This document shows positions 1 to 6,275 of a DNA stretch of 12,677 bases, one piece after another. This DNA comes from Desulfuromusa sp. (GTDB lineage Bacteria; Desulfobacterota; Desulfuromonadia; Desulfuromonadales; Geopsychrobacteraceae): positions 1 to 12,677 of the forward strand of contig JAOZOH010000080.1 in NCBI GenBank assembly GCA_029933365.1, in the 5' to 3' direction. Every line of letters begins with the position of its first letter. Position 1 is the first letter of the stretch. Under the pieces are notes generated by a model that saw only the letters and a list, made by a program, of their open reading frames with translations, was not told the DNA's origin and made no database searches. The translations under genes were made by a program, and so were the position numbers.

Positions 1-171
1 GAAGGTGCGGCCACGCACTATGGTGTCAATGTCAACCACTTTTTCATGATTATTTTAAGTATTTCGACAAATTTTCAAAGATCACGAAACTCTAAACTTC
101 AGTTAGAATGTTTTAAGCTAAAATATTTACAAGGTTAAAAAACACCTGGAGAATACTCAGAATTAATGAAT

Positions 172-1593
172 TTATTTGTGTTTTTGCCTGGTCAACCGTC
201 GACTCAAGGCGGGTTGAGTAATCCCAAGAAAACGGGCAGCTAGAGTCTGGTTGCCATACCCACGCTTAATAGCCTCTTTAATTAATTGCTGACTGGCTTC
301 CGCCAAAGTTGGAAGTTCTTTTAGAAGGGTAAATATATTCTTTTCTTCATCTGGAGTCAAAGAGGGTTGCTCAGCATGAGAACGATCCTTGAAAAATCTT
401 TCTTGGAATGTATTTAGAGCCAGCGTCCCCGTTTTATTTTTACTGACAGCGTCGAATATTATAGTTTCTAATTCACGGATATTTCCAGGGAATTGATAAC
501 ATTTTAATAGCGGAAGTAATTCCTTTGGGTAGCGCGGTTTTGTTTTGTCAAGTTTTTTAGCCGCTCTATCAAGTAACATATCGACTAAGAATGGCAAATC
601 CTCCAGCCTCTTCCTTAAGGGAGGGAGATGAATCTGGTGGGTTTGAAGTCGATAATAAAGATCCCTGCGGAATGTTTGATGTTCTCCTGATTGGCTGAGG
701 TCACGATGGGTTGCTATTAGTATGCGGACATTCGATTTTTGTGGAAGGTCAGAACCTAAAGGGAAATATTCACGTTCTTGCAGCAATCTTAGCAATTTGA
801 TCTGTGATGTTTGGTTTAAATCACCAATTTCATCCAGAAATAAAATTCCACCACTAGCTTTTTTAAGCAGACCATCTCGATGTGAATCTGCACCAGTAAA
901 AGCTCCTTTACGATGGCCGAACAGGGTGTCAGAAAAACTATGATCATCCAGTCCTGCGACGTTTACGGCTATAAAAGGATCTTCGTAATTGTACAGATAA
1001 TGAATGGCATTGGCGATAAGTTCTTTTCCCGTTCCCGTTTCACCGGTAATGAGTACTGGTTCAGGTGAGCTAGCTATCGCTTCTATATATTGAAAAATTG
1101 CCAACATTGCAGGGTTTTTGGTTGCAATGTTAACAAAAGCCTCAGGGGACTCAAGAGTGTCAGTGAGAACCCGTTTTTTCAAAGCACTATTTTCTTTAGT
1201 GAGTTCCATTCGCTCAATTGCTCGATGTACGCTGGAGATTAATCGAAGGTTCTCAATAGGTTTAACCAGATAGTCAAAGGCTCCTGATTTAATGCATTCG
1301 ACTGCGGTATCAAGGTCATCGACTGCAGTAATGACAATAACTGGAATCTCAGGGTAGTTTTCAACTAATGTTTTCAGCAGATCCTTGCCTAATTCGTGGG
1401 GCATCATCAGGTCGAGAAGGATGACATCAATATTACTTTTTCTGGTGAGTATTGGCAGTACTTGCCGGCTGTCCTGGCATAAAGTGATGTCGGTAAATCC
1501 CCCTGAGTTTAGGGTTAATTCAAAAGTTTCTAAAACATCCACTTCATCGTCTATAATAAGCAGAGAGTATCTGTTGTGAATTGAAGCTTTCAT
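172..1593 (-). CDS. Sigma-54-dependent response regulator (NtrC/DctD family)
   Basis: A 473-residue cytoplasmic transcription activator, the output half of the two-component system with the kinase just upstream. The receiver domain (about residues 10-125) has acidic residues D15/D16, phosphoacceptor D61 in LLDLMMP, and K111. The AAA+ domain (about 155-395) has Walker A GETGTGKE (184-191), the sigma-54-contacting GAFTGA loop (230-235), Walker B LFLDEIGDL (251-259) and the arginine-containing FRRDLYYRL segment (308-316). A Fis-type helix-turn-helix closes the protein (about 447-467, GNQTLAARFLGITQPALSRR). All hallmark residues are intact and the length is normal for the family. The ATG at 1593 is preceded by an AAGG ribosome site, 23 nt after the kinase stop, so the two genes are surely cotranscribed. 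By family knowledge it drives sigma-54 promoters. The -24/-12 element before dctP is the obvious target (inference). DctD and other dicarboxylate regulators are the closest functional type, but the ligand is not defined by sequence. Confidence 0.95.
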   Translation of the reverse strand: MKASIHNRYSLLIIDDEVDVLETFELTLNSGGFTDITLCQDSRQVLPILTRKSNIDVILLDLMMPHELGKDLLKTLVENYPEIPVIVITAVDDLDTAVECIKSGAFDYLVKPIENLRLISSVHRAIERMELTKENSALKKRVLTDTLESPEAFVNIATKNPAMLAIFQYIEAIASSPEPVLITGETGTGKELIANAIHYLYNYEDPFIAVNVAGLDDHSFSDTLFGHRKGAFTGADSHRDGLLKKASGGILFLDEIGDLNQTSQIKLLRLLQEREYFPLGSDLPQKSNVRILIATHRDLSQSGEHQTFRRDLYYRLQTHQIHLPPLRKRLEDLPFLVDMLLDRAAKKLDKTKPRYPKELLPLLKCYQFPGNIRELETIIFDAVSKNKTGTLALNTFQERFFKDRSHAEQPSLTPDEEKNIFTLLKELPTLAEASQQLIKEAIKRGYGNQTLAARFLGITQPALSRRLTRQKHK

Positions 1594-1616
1594 ATTATGA
1601 GCTCGCCTTAGGTTAG

Positions 1617-4190
1617 TTACCCACGATTTTCCCCAGAATCCTTATCCGGGAAACGGAGGGTGACGGTTGTGCCTTTATCGACTGTTGATGAGAATTCCAA
1701 GGTTCCATTCAATCCCTGCACGATAGAAGCTGAAATTGACAAGCCAAGACCAGTCCCACCAAGATCCCTTTTTGTTGTAAAAAATGGATCCAGAACGTGT
1801 TCAATATCCTTTTCTTCAATACCAACTCCTTCATCATGACATATGATAATGACAGAATGTGTTTCAGAACAATAAGATGTTGATATGTATATGCTTTTTT
1901 CTGGGTAAGGGAGTGCTTGACAAGCATTTTGGATAATATTTACTAAAACTTGCTCCAAACGTTGAAAATTACCTTTTATTGGTGGAATCTCTGGATCAAG
2001 GTTCATCACAAAACTATGGGTGCTTTTCATGATCATACTAGATAGAAGAATTTCTACAGTGCGGATGACTTTATTAACGTCGACAATTTCGATTAAGTCG
2101 ATTGGTTCTGATCGAGAAAAGACTAGTAATTCTCTTACAATACGTTTGATTCTCATCGACCCATCCATGATTCGCGCACATAGGGTGGGGAGTTTTTCTT
2201 GAAACATAGAGTATGGTAAGCCACCAATGATGAAATCACCGTTTTCCCTGAAATATTCATCAAGGATGACCTTGGCTTCTTTCCATGAGTTTGACAATAG
2301 TTGTATATTGGAAAGGATGAATGTGTTTGGGTTGTTGATTTCATGGGCAACGCCTGAGGTAAGGATACCCATAGAAATTAAACGATCAGCCTGTAGAAGT
2401 TGTTGCCGCTGTGCCACAGCTTCTTTTTCAGCTCGAACCTTTTCGGTAATATCTTCATAGGTCAGCACTATTTCGGAAATCTCACCTGCTTCATTGTGTA
2501 TTGGGGCTATTGAAATTGAGAGTAGGATCTGTGTGCCATCAGCCCATTTCAGGGCACAGCGTTCATCTCGAAGCACTTGATCAGTAGCTAGAACTCTGGA
2601 CGTTGGAAGTTGCTCCTCTGCTAATGGAACTCCATTCAGATCTGTAACAATGAATTCAGGTGTTTGATAACTTGTAGAAGAAAGATTCTTTCTGGTTATT
2701 CTGAGAATCTGCTCTGCTTGGCTATTTGCATAGTTAATATTCCCTTGGGTATCAACAAGAGCAATTCCAACAGGACTCGTCTCCGTCACTCGAGAGAAAA
2801 TATCTCGTTCTCGCCAGAGGGCTTCCAATGCAACTTTCCTTTGTGTGATATCCAGACAGAAACCCTCGAGAAAAGGCTCTTTGGTGGATTGGTTGTAGGC
2901 CATTCTACCAGAAAGGGAGACCCAGATGACACTGCCGTCTTTTCGTCGAAACTGTGTTTCAAATCCCTTTACTTGAGAATCTTCTGCCAGTTTGTGGATA
3001 AAATTCTCTCGATCTTCTGGATTGTAATAAACTTCGTCCCCAATATTTTTTACGGATGAAATGAGTTGTTCTGGGTTATCATATCCAAGGATATTGGCCA
3101 TTGATGGACTGATTTCTAAAAAGTGACCATCTTGCGTGGTTTGAAAAATTCCCATAACAGCATTTTTGAAAATACTGCGGTATTTTTCTTCGGCCAATCT
3201 GAGCATTATTTCTATTTTTTTACGTCTATAGACATTTGCTGAAAGGAAAAAAATCAGCAGGGCAAGGCTGAGAGTGACACCAAGGATTATTTCAAGAAGA
3301 TAAATGTGAGAGGATGATAGTGGTAATCCTGAGTTTTTTCTTTGATACGAAATAACTTTCCATTTGGAGATAGCCAACGGGATGCTTACCAGATGGAAAT
3401 CCTTCTTTTCCATATCAACATCTAACGGTACAATATTGATATCACCAAACTGACGTGTCTGCTTTAGGCGTTTGTTTGTAGCGTCGGATATCGGATGAAT
3501 TGACTTGTATAACCACTCCGGTTGGTTACTTGAAAAAATAATCCCATCCGGTGAAATCAGGGCAACTCGATCCTCGCTCTGGGATAGAAGGTTTTCAATC
3601 TCACCTATTTCTATTTTTATTGCTACGACCCCGATGGGGATTTCAGCAAGGTTTTTGTAGATTGGTGCGCTTAAATGTATTCCCCTTTTTTTACTGATAG
3701 CTCCAACCGCTGGATATACGGCAACATGGTTCTTCATCGCGTTTTGGAAGTAAGGCCGGAACGCATAATTATAGCCAACATTTGAAATTTCACTAAAGTG
3801 AGCACTATATAAAGTTGTGCCACTACTATTCATTATATAAACGTAGCTTGTACGTGCGAGACTATTAGCTGTGTTGATAAGAGCTTGAACCTGTTGGTTG
3901 CTCTCTGTGGTGTCTGGATTTAATGCAGCAATGGTTATTTTGTTTTTGGCAAGTTCGTTTAATATTTTAAGCCGTTCATCAATCGTATGAGAAATTTTCT
4001 GTGCCAAGAGCTCAATACTTGCCTTATGTGAGGTTCCTTGTGCCTCAATTCTGAGTAACGCTGCACTCCAGTAGCCTAAAATTAATAAAATACAGATCAG
4101 GAGAATAAGAAATAAGACAAACTGAGCAGCTGCAAATGGAGGTAGCAGCTGTTTATTTATAGATGATTTTTTATTTTTTAACCGATCCAT
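1617..4190 (-). CDS. Sensor histidine kinase with DctB-like Cache domain and two PAS domains
   Basis: An 857-residue inner-membrane sensor kinase. In order: a short basic N-terminus; TM1 (about 20-45); a periplasmic Cache-type domain (about 50-295) containing the FRPYFQNA motif (144-151) seen in DctB-like dicarboxylate sensors; TM2 (about 297-320); PAS 1 (about 333-450); PAS 2 (about 463-585); HisKA with phosphoacceptor H616 in AHEINNP; and HATPase with the N box NIIQNACQAL (N755), G1 DEGVG (786-790), F box DPFFTTK (801-807) and G2 GGTGLGLS (811-818). Everything needed for autophosphorylation is present. Classical DctB lacks the tandem cytoplasmic PAS domains, so a second intracellular input is possible. 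It is first in a two-gene operon with the sigma-54 regulator and divergent from the TRAP genes, which suggests that it senses the transported acid (inference). The ATG at 4190 starts a typical positively charged leader before TM1. The ribosome site is weak (GGA about 10 nt upstream). Confidence 0.94.
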   Translation of the reverse strand: MDRLKNKKSSINKQLLPPFAAAQFVLFLILLICILLILGYWSAALLRIEAQGTSHKASIELLAQKISHTIDERLKILNELAKNKITIAALNPDTTESNQQVQALINTANSLARTSYVYIMNSSGTTLYSAHFSEISNVGYNYAFRPYFQNAMKNHVAVYPAVGAISKKRGIHLSAPIYKNLAEIPIGVVAIKIEIGEIENLLSQSEDRVALISPDGIIFSSNQPEWLYKSIHPISDATNKRLKQTRQFGDINIVPLDVDMEKKDFHLVSIPLAISKWKVISYQRKNSGLPLSSSHIYLLEIILGVTLSLALLIFFLSANVYRRKKIEIMLRLAEEKYRSIFKNAVMGIFQTTQDGHFLEISPSMANILGYDNPEQLISSVKNIGDEVYYNPEDRENFIHKLAEDSQVKGFETQFRRKDGSVIWVSLSGRMAYNQSTKEPFLEGFCLDITQRKVALEALWRERDIFSRVTETSPVGIALVDTQGNINYANSQAEQILRITRKNLSSTSYQTPEFIVTDLNGVPLAEEQLPTSRVLATDQVLRDERCALKWADGTQILLSISIAPIHNEAGEISEIVLTYEDITEKVRAEKEAVAQRQQLLQADRLISMGILTSGVAHEINNPNTFILSNIQLLSNSWKEAKVILDEYFRENGDFIIGGLPYSMFQEKLPTLCARIMDGSMRIKRIVRELLVFSRSEPIDLIEIVDVNKVIRTVEILLSSMIMKSTHSFVMNLDPEIPPIKGNFQRLEQVLVNIIQNACQALPYPEKSIYISTSYCSETHSVIIICHDEGVGIEEKDIEHVLDPFFTTKRDLGGTGLGLSISASIVQGLNGTLEFSSTVDKGTTVTLRFPDKDSGENRG

Positions 4191-4202
4191 AGAAGAAATC
4201 CA

Positions 4203-4217
4203 AAATTACAGTAATTT
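4203..4217. promoter_or_regulatory. Perfect 7-1-7 palindrome in the kinase-gene leader
   Basis: AAATTAC and GTAATTT flank a single central base, 13 nt before the kinase start codon and just downstream of the transcription start predicted from the minus-strand -24/-12 match. It could be an operator for a dimeric regulator, or chance symmetry in A+T-rich DNA. With a one-base centre it makes a poor RNA hairpin. Confidence 0.35.
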
Positions 4218-4230
4218 CAATTTGGTATGC

Positions 4231-4247
4231 AGCAAATACAATGCCTA
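4231..4247 (-). promoter_or_regulatory. Candidate sigma-54 (-24/-12) promoter for the kinase-regulator operon
   Basis: Read on the minus strand this is TAGGCATTGTATTTGCT. GG (4245-4244) and GC (4233-4232) are separated by exactly 10 nt, the required sigma-54 spacing, and the -12 box TTGCT is a full match. The -24 box matches GGCA but has A in place of the usual T before GG, and TT in place of CG after it. The start would fall near 4220, giving a leader of about 30 nt. No better sigma-70 promoter is visible here. Autoregulation would follow if it is used. Confidence 0.5.
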
Positions 4248-4262
4248 ATTTAGAATGGTAAT

Positions 4263-4291
4263 GCTTGTTTTGCTCTCAGCCTTTAACAAGC
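4263..4291. promoter_or_regulatory. Inverted repeat GCTTGTT / AACAAGC with 15-nt spacer
   Basis: A perfect 7-bp inverted repeat (4263-4269 and 4285-4291) lies just upstream of the candidate kinase promoter. The TTGTT/AACAA halves resemble the TTTGT/ACAAA halves of the palindrome at 4345-4364, so it may be a second, weaker activator site. The spacing differs, which lowers confidence. Confidence 0.3.
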
Positions 4292-4323
4292 CGCTTATAG
4301 CTATCCATATGCTTAAAATAAAA

Positions 4324-4342
4324 CATGATTATGCCATGATTA
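4324..4342 (+). repeat. Direct repeat CATGATTA x2, 11-bp pitch
   Basis: CATGATTA occurs at 4324-4331 and again at 4335-4342, separated by TGC. The 11-bp pitch puts both copies on nearly the same face of the helix. It sits immediately beside the candidate enhancer palindrome. It may be a tandem protein-binding site, but could be chance. Confidence 0.3.
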
Positions 4343-4344
4343 CA

Positions 4345-4364
4345 TTTGTTATATATATTACAAA
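4345..4364. promoter_or_regulatory. Candidate enhancer site (20-bp near-palindrome) for the sigma-54 regulator
   Basis: TTTGT (4345-4349) and ACAAA (4360-4364) flank an alternating AT core. Only one symmetric base pair of ten breaks the dyad. The centre is about 190 bp upstream of the predicted dctP start and about 135 bp upstream of the predicted kinase-gene start, both typical working distances for NtrC-family activators with Fis-type DNA-binding domains. Assignment to the neighbouring regulator is inference. Confidence 0.4.
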
Positions 4365-4499
4365 GAACATATGGTGTTAAATTCTCATTAAATTAATGGT
4401 CAAATCAATTAAAATCCCTTCTTTCTATTACATATTGCATATTCATCCTGTCGTGTATGATCCCTATAAAAAAAGCCAAATGCCCGTGATGAAAGAATA

Positions 4500-4513
4500 A
4501 ATCCGGTCGGATT
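4500..4513. promoter_or_regulatory. Inverted repeat AATCCG-GT-CGGATT abutting the dctP -24 box
   Basis: A 6-2-6 inverted repeat ends 5 bases before the GG of the -24 element. Its position just outside the sigma-54 footprint would suit a repressor or an accessory DNA-bending site. No family is recognised, and it may be fortuitous. Confidence 0.3.
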
Positions 4514-4516
4514 CTT

Positions 4517-4533
4517 TTGGAACATCCGTTGCA
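4517..4533 (+). promoter_or_regulatory. Sigma-54 (-24/-12) promoter for the TRAP/CoA operon
   Basis: TTGGAACATCCGTTGCA has the invariant GG (4519-4520) and GC (4531-4532) separated by exactly 10 nt, a full TTGCA -12 box and a TTGG-AC -24 box. This is close to the consensus TTGGCACG-N4-TTGCW. Transcription would start near 4544, leaving a leader of about 129 nt before dctP. The divergently encoded sigma-54 activator makes this functionally coherent. Confidence 0.75.
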
Positions 4534-4672
4534 TAAAGAACCTGCATGTCTTGTATGTATAACACTGTTTGTTCTTGATGGGCACCTTTCCCCCCCCCTG
4601 ATTGTAGAACTGAAGCTGAAGGAAAGCGAAACCATAACAGAAGCATGAAACCAAACTAGGAGGATCAATGTG

Positions 4673-5674
4673 ATGAAAAAAGAATTTCTGATGAAAGTAA
4701 CAATTTTTGCAACCTTAGCTCTGGCTGTTACCCTGTTTACCACCCCGGTGTGGGCGGCAAAAACGCTGCGAATCACGCTTCAGCTACCTATTAAGCACCA
4801 TTTGGGGGCCAACTTAATTGATTTTAAGGAGCAAGTTGAGCGCGAGAGTGGTGGATCTCTTGAAGTTAAAATTTACCCTTCTGCACAATTGTATAAGGAC
4901 AAGGAAGTGCCGCAGGCAGTTTCCTCCGGTGCCATCGAAATGGGGGTAGCATCGCTATCGCAATTTGCTGGAACGATCCCTGCTGTAGATTTATTTTATG
5001 TTCCCTTCCTCTTACCCTCCTATGACAAGGTCGTCAAGGCAACGCAGTACGATAGTCCAATTCGCAGCCGTATTGATGCAGAAATTCTAAAAACAGGTGC
5101 ACGGACTTTATGGTGGCAGGCTTATGGTGGAGTTGTCCTTTTATCCAAGGATCATGCGGTAAAAATGCCTGAGGATTTGAAAGGTCAAAAGGTTCGCGTT
5201 TTTGGCAAAATGCTTGGAGAGTTTGCCAAGGCAGTGGGTGCTGCACCGACAGTGATGTCTGGTTCTAAACAATTTTTGGCTTATCAACGTGGCACAGTGG
5301 ATGCTGGTATGACGGGTATTACCGCAGTTAAACCACGTAAGCTTGATCAGGTTATGGATTATGCAACAATTACTAACCACGCTGATATAGAATTTCTGGT
5401 GTTGATCAATGATAAGGTCTGGCAGGGTTTGAGTGACATAGAACAAAAGGTTATCGTCACTGCGGCGCGGAAGGTAGAAAAAGAACTGCGTGGTAAGATT
5501 CAATCTCTGGAAGCTGATGCGCTTGTGTACGCAAAAGCGCACATGAAGGTTACTGAGCTTGATTCTGATCAAATAGCTGTCTGGAAAAAAGCGACTCAAT
5601 CTGTGGAAAAAATTTATATTAATAACTCAGGACCTCTTGGTGCTGAACTTATAAAAGCGGCAAAAGAACTTTAA
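4673..5674 (+). CDS. dctP: TRAP transporter solute-binding protein (DctP family)
   Basis: A periplasmic binding protein of 333 residues that captures an organic acid anion and delivers it to the DctQM permease. A Sec signal peptide is clear: MKK, a hydrophobic core at about 8-24, and a likely cleavage at VWA|AK (28/29). Family features include the segment KVRVFGKMLGEFAKAVGAAP (173-192); its arginine R175 aligns with the conserved TRAP arginine that forms the salt bridge to the ligand carboxylate. Length is typical. Start choice: AGGAGG (4658-4663) serves ATGTGATG, where the first ATG (4668) meets TGA at once, GTG at 4670 is in frame, and ATG at 4673 has the best 9-nt spacing. It is the first gene after the sigma-54 promoter and is followed by a strong palindrome before dctQ, which may keep binding-protein mRNA in excess. 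The ligand cannot be read from sequence. The downstream enzymes suggest a hydroxy-dicarboxylate. Confidence 0.95.
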   Translation: MKKEFLMKVTIFATLALAVTLFTTPVWAAKTLRITLQLPIKHHLGANLIDFKEQVERESGGSLEVKIYPSAQLYKDKEVPQAVSSGAIEMGVASLSQFAGTIPAVDLFYVPFLLPSYDKVVKATQYDSPIRSRIDAEILKTGARTLWWQAYGGVVLLSKDHAVKMPEDLKGQKVRVFGKMLGEFAKAVGAAPTVMSGSKQFLAYQRGTVDAGMTGITAVKPRKLDQVMDYATITNHADIEFLVLINDKVWQGLSDIEQKVIVTAARKVEKELRGKIQSLEADALVYAKAHMKVTELDSDQIAVWKKATQSVEKIYINNSGPLGAELIKAAKEL

Positions 5675-5684
5675 GAAGGGCTGC

Positions 5685-5712
5685 AGGGTGAAGGGGAATT
5701 CCCCTTCACCCT
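5685..5712 (+). terminator. 28-bp perfect palindrome after dctP (attenuator or mRNA-stabilising hairpin)
   Basis: AGGGTGAAGGGG and CCCCTTCACCCT pair over 12 bp across an AATT centre. It lies 10 nt after the dctP stop, and only TTTGTAATATT follows, so the U-tract is poor. In transporter operons such a hairpin commonly causes partial termination or protects the 3' end of the binding-protein transcript, giving more DctP than DctQM. Partial read-through is expected because dctQ has no visible promoter of its own. Confidence 0.7.
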
Positions 5713-5789
5713 TTGTAATATTCTATGCTGGATTGATGATTTTTCTGTTTAATATGGGAATCCGATAACTGGGGTAAAGGACTAACCTG

Positions 5790-6275
5790 ATGGTTTTTGT
5801 TGATCGTGTTTCAGATTGGTGTGGACGACTTGCCGGCTGGCTTTTCTTTGTGGTGGCCGCTATGGTGACCTACGAAGTGGTTGCACGGTATGTTTTTCAT
5901 GCACCGACTATCTGGGCTGAAGAAATGTCTCTATTCTGTCAGATTTGGGCGACTTACTTGGGAGCCTCCTATGTTCTTCGACATCGAGATTTAATCAAGA
6001 TCGACATTTTGGGTAACTATTTTGGTGCAAGATTTAATTTTTTTTCTGACCTGCTCTCTTTATTAGTTATTGCAGTCTTTAGTGCAGTGACTGTTTTTTA
6101 TAGCCTGGGAATAATGATTGATTCTGTCAAATTAAGTCGTGCCTCTGCGACGATGCTCAGCCTGCCTTTGTGGCTAACTGAATCTGCTATTCCCATAGGA
6201 TTTACTCTCCTCCTCCTGCAGTGCTTTTCTGAGTTTCTTAAAATCCTGTCGACACGGAAAGAATCCAGTTTGTGA
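5790..6275 (+). CDS. dctQ: TRAP transporter small permease subunit (DctQ family)
   Basis: A 161-residue inner-membrane protein with four hydrophobic segments (about 13-33, 47-68, 86-110, 128-150), the DctQ layout. The family signature PTIWAEEMSLFCQIWATYLG (about 35-54), followed by RHRDLIKID, is evident. DctQ forms the membrane complex with DctM, which is required for sodium-coupled uptake. The ATG at 5790 has AAAGGA 8 nt upstream (5776-5781). Its TGA overlaps the GTG start of dctM (GTGA, 6272-6275), indicating translational coupling. Identification is firm. Confidence 0.93.
   Translation: MVFVDRVSDWCGRLAGWLFFVVAAMVTYEVVARYVFHAPTIWAEEMSLFCQIWATYLGASYVLRHRDLIKIDILGNYFGARFNFFSDLLSLLVIAVFSAVTVFYSLGIMIDSVKLSRASATMLSLPLWLTESAIPIGFTLLLLQCFSEFLKILSTRKESSL

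Larger units (their letters stand above)
4191..4672. promoter_or_regulatory. Divergent control region between the kinase gene and dctP
   Basis: This 482-bp A+T-rich stretch holds no credible gene: the short minus-strand frames crossing 4405-4776 show no recognisable protein and overlap the dctP signal peptide. It contains a -24/-12 promoter facing each way, a 20-bp near-palindrome between them, several smaller inverted and direct repeats, a nine-C run (4590-4598) in the dctP leader, and an AGGAGG ribosome site (4658-4663). Individual elements are listed separately. Bidirectional control by the sigma-54 regulator encoded alongside is the simplest reading (inference). Confidence 0.7.

Noticed and set aside
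107..127. A+T-rich hairpin (AATGTTTTA / TAAAATATT) downstream of the response regulator gene
   Set aside because: One mismatch, only weak A-T pairs, and no adjacent U-tract in the minus direction, so it is not a convincing terminator.
1..138. Open plus-strand frame from the window edge ending TAA at 136-138, possible 3' end of a gene
   Set aside because: Forty-five residues (starting EGAATHYGVNVNHFF) match nothing I know, and most of the frame is A+T-rich intergenic-looking sequence. The rest of positions 1-171 shows no clear feature.
4578..4596. Second sigma-54-like match (TGGGCACC) in the dctP leader
   Set aside because: No GC dinucleotide at the required distance: the -12 position falls in the C run.
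4405..4776. Minus-strand frames of 60-123 residues in the divergent control region
   Set aside because: They run antisense through the sigma-54 promoter and the dctP signal peptide, have no family resemblance and read through the nine-C run.
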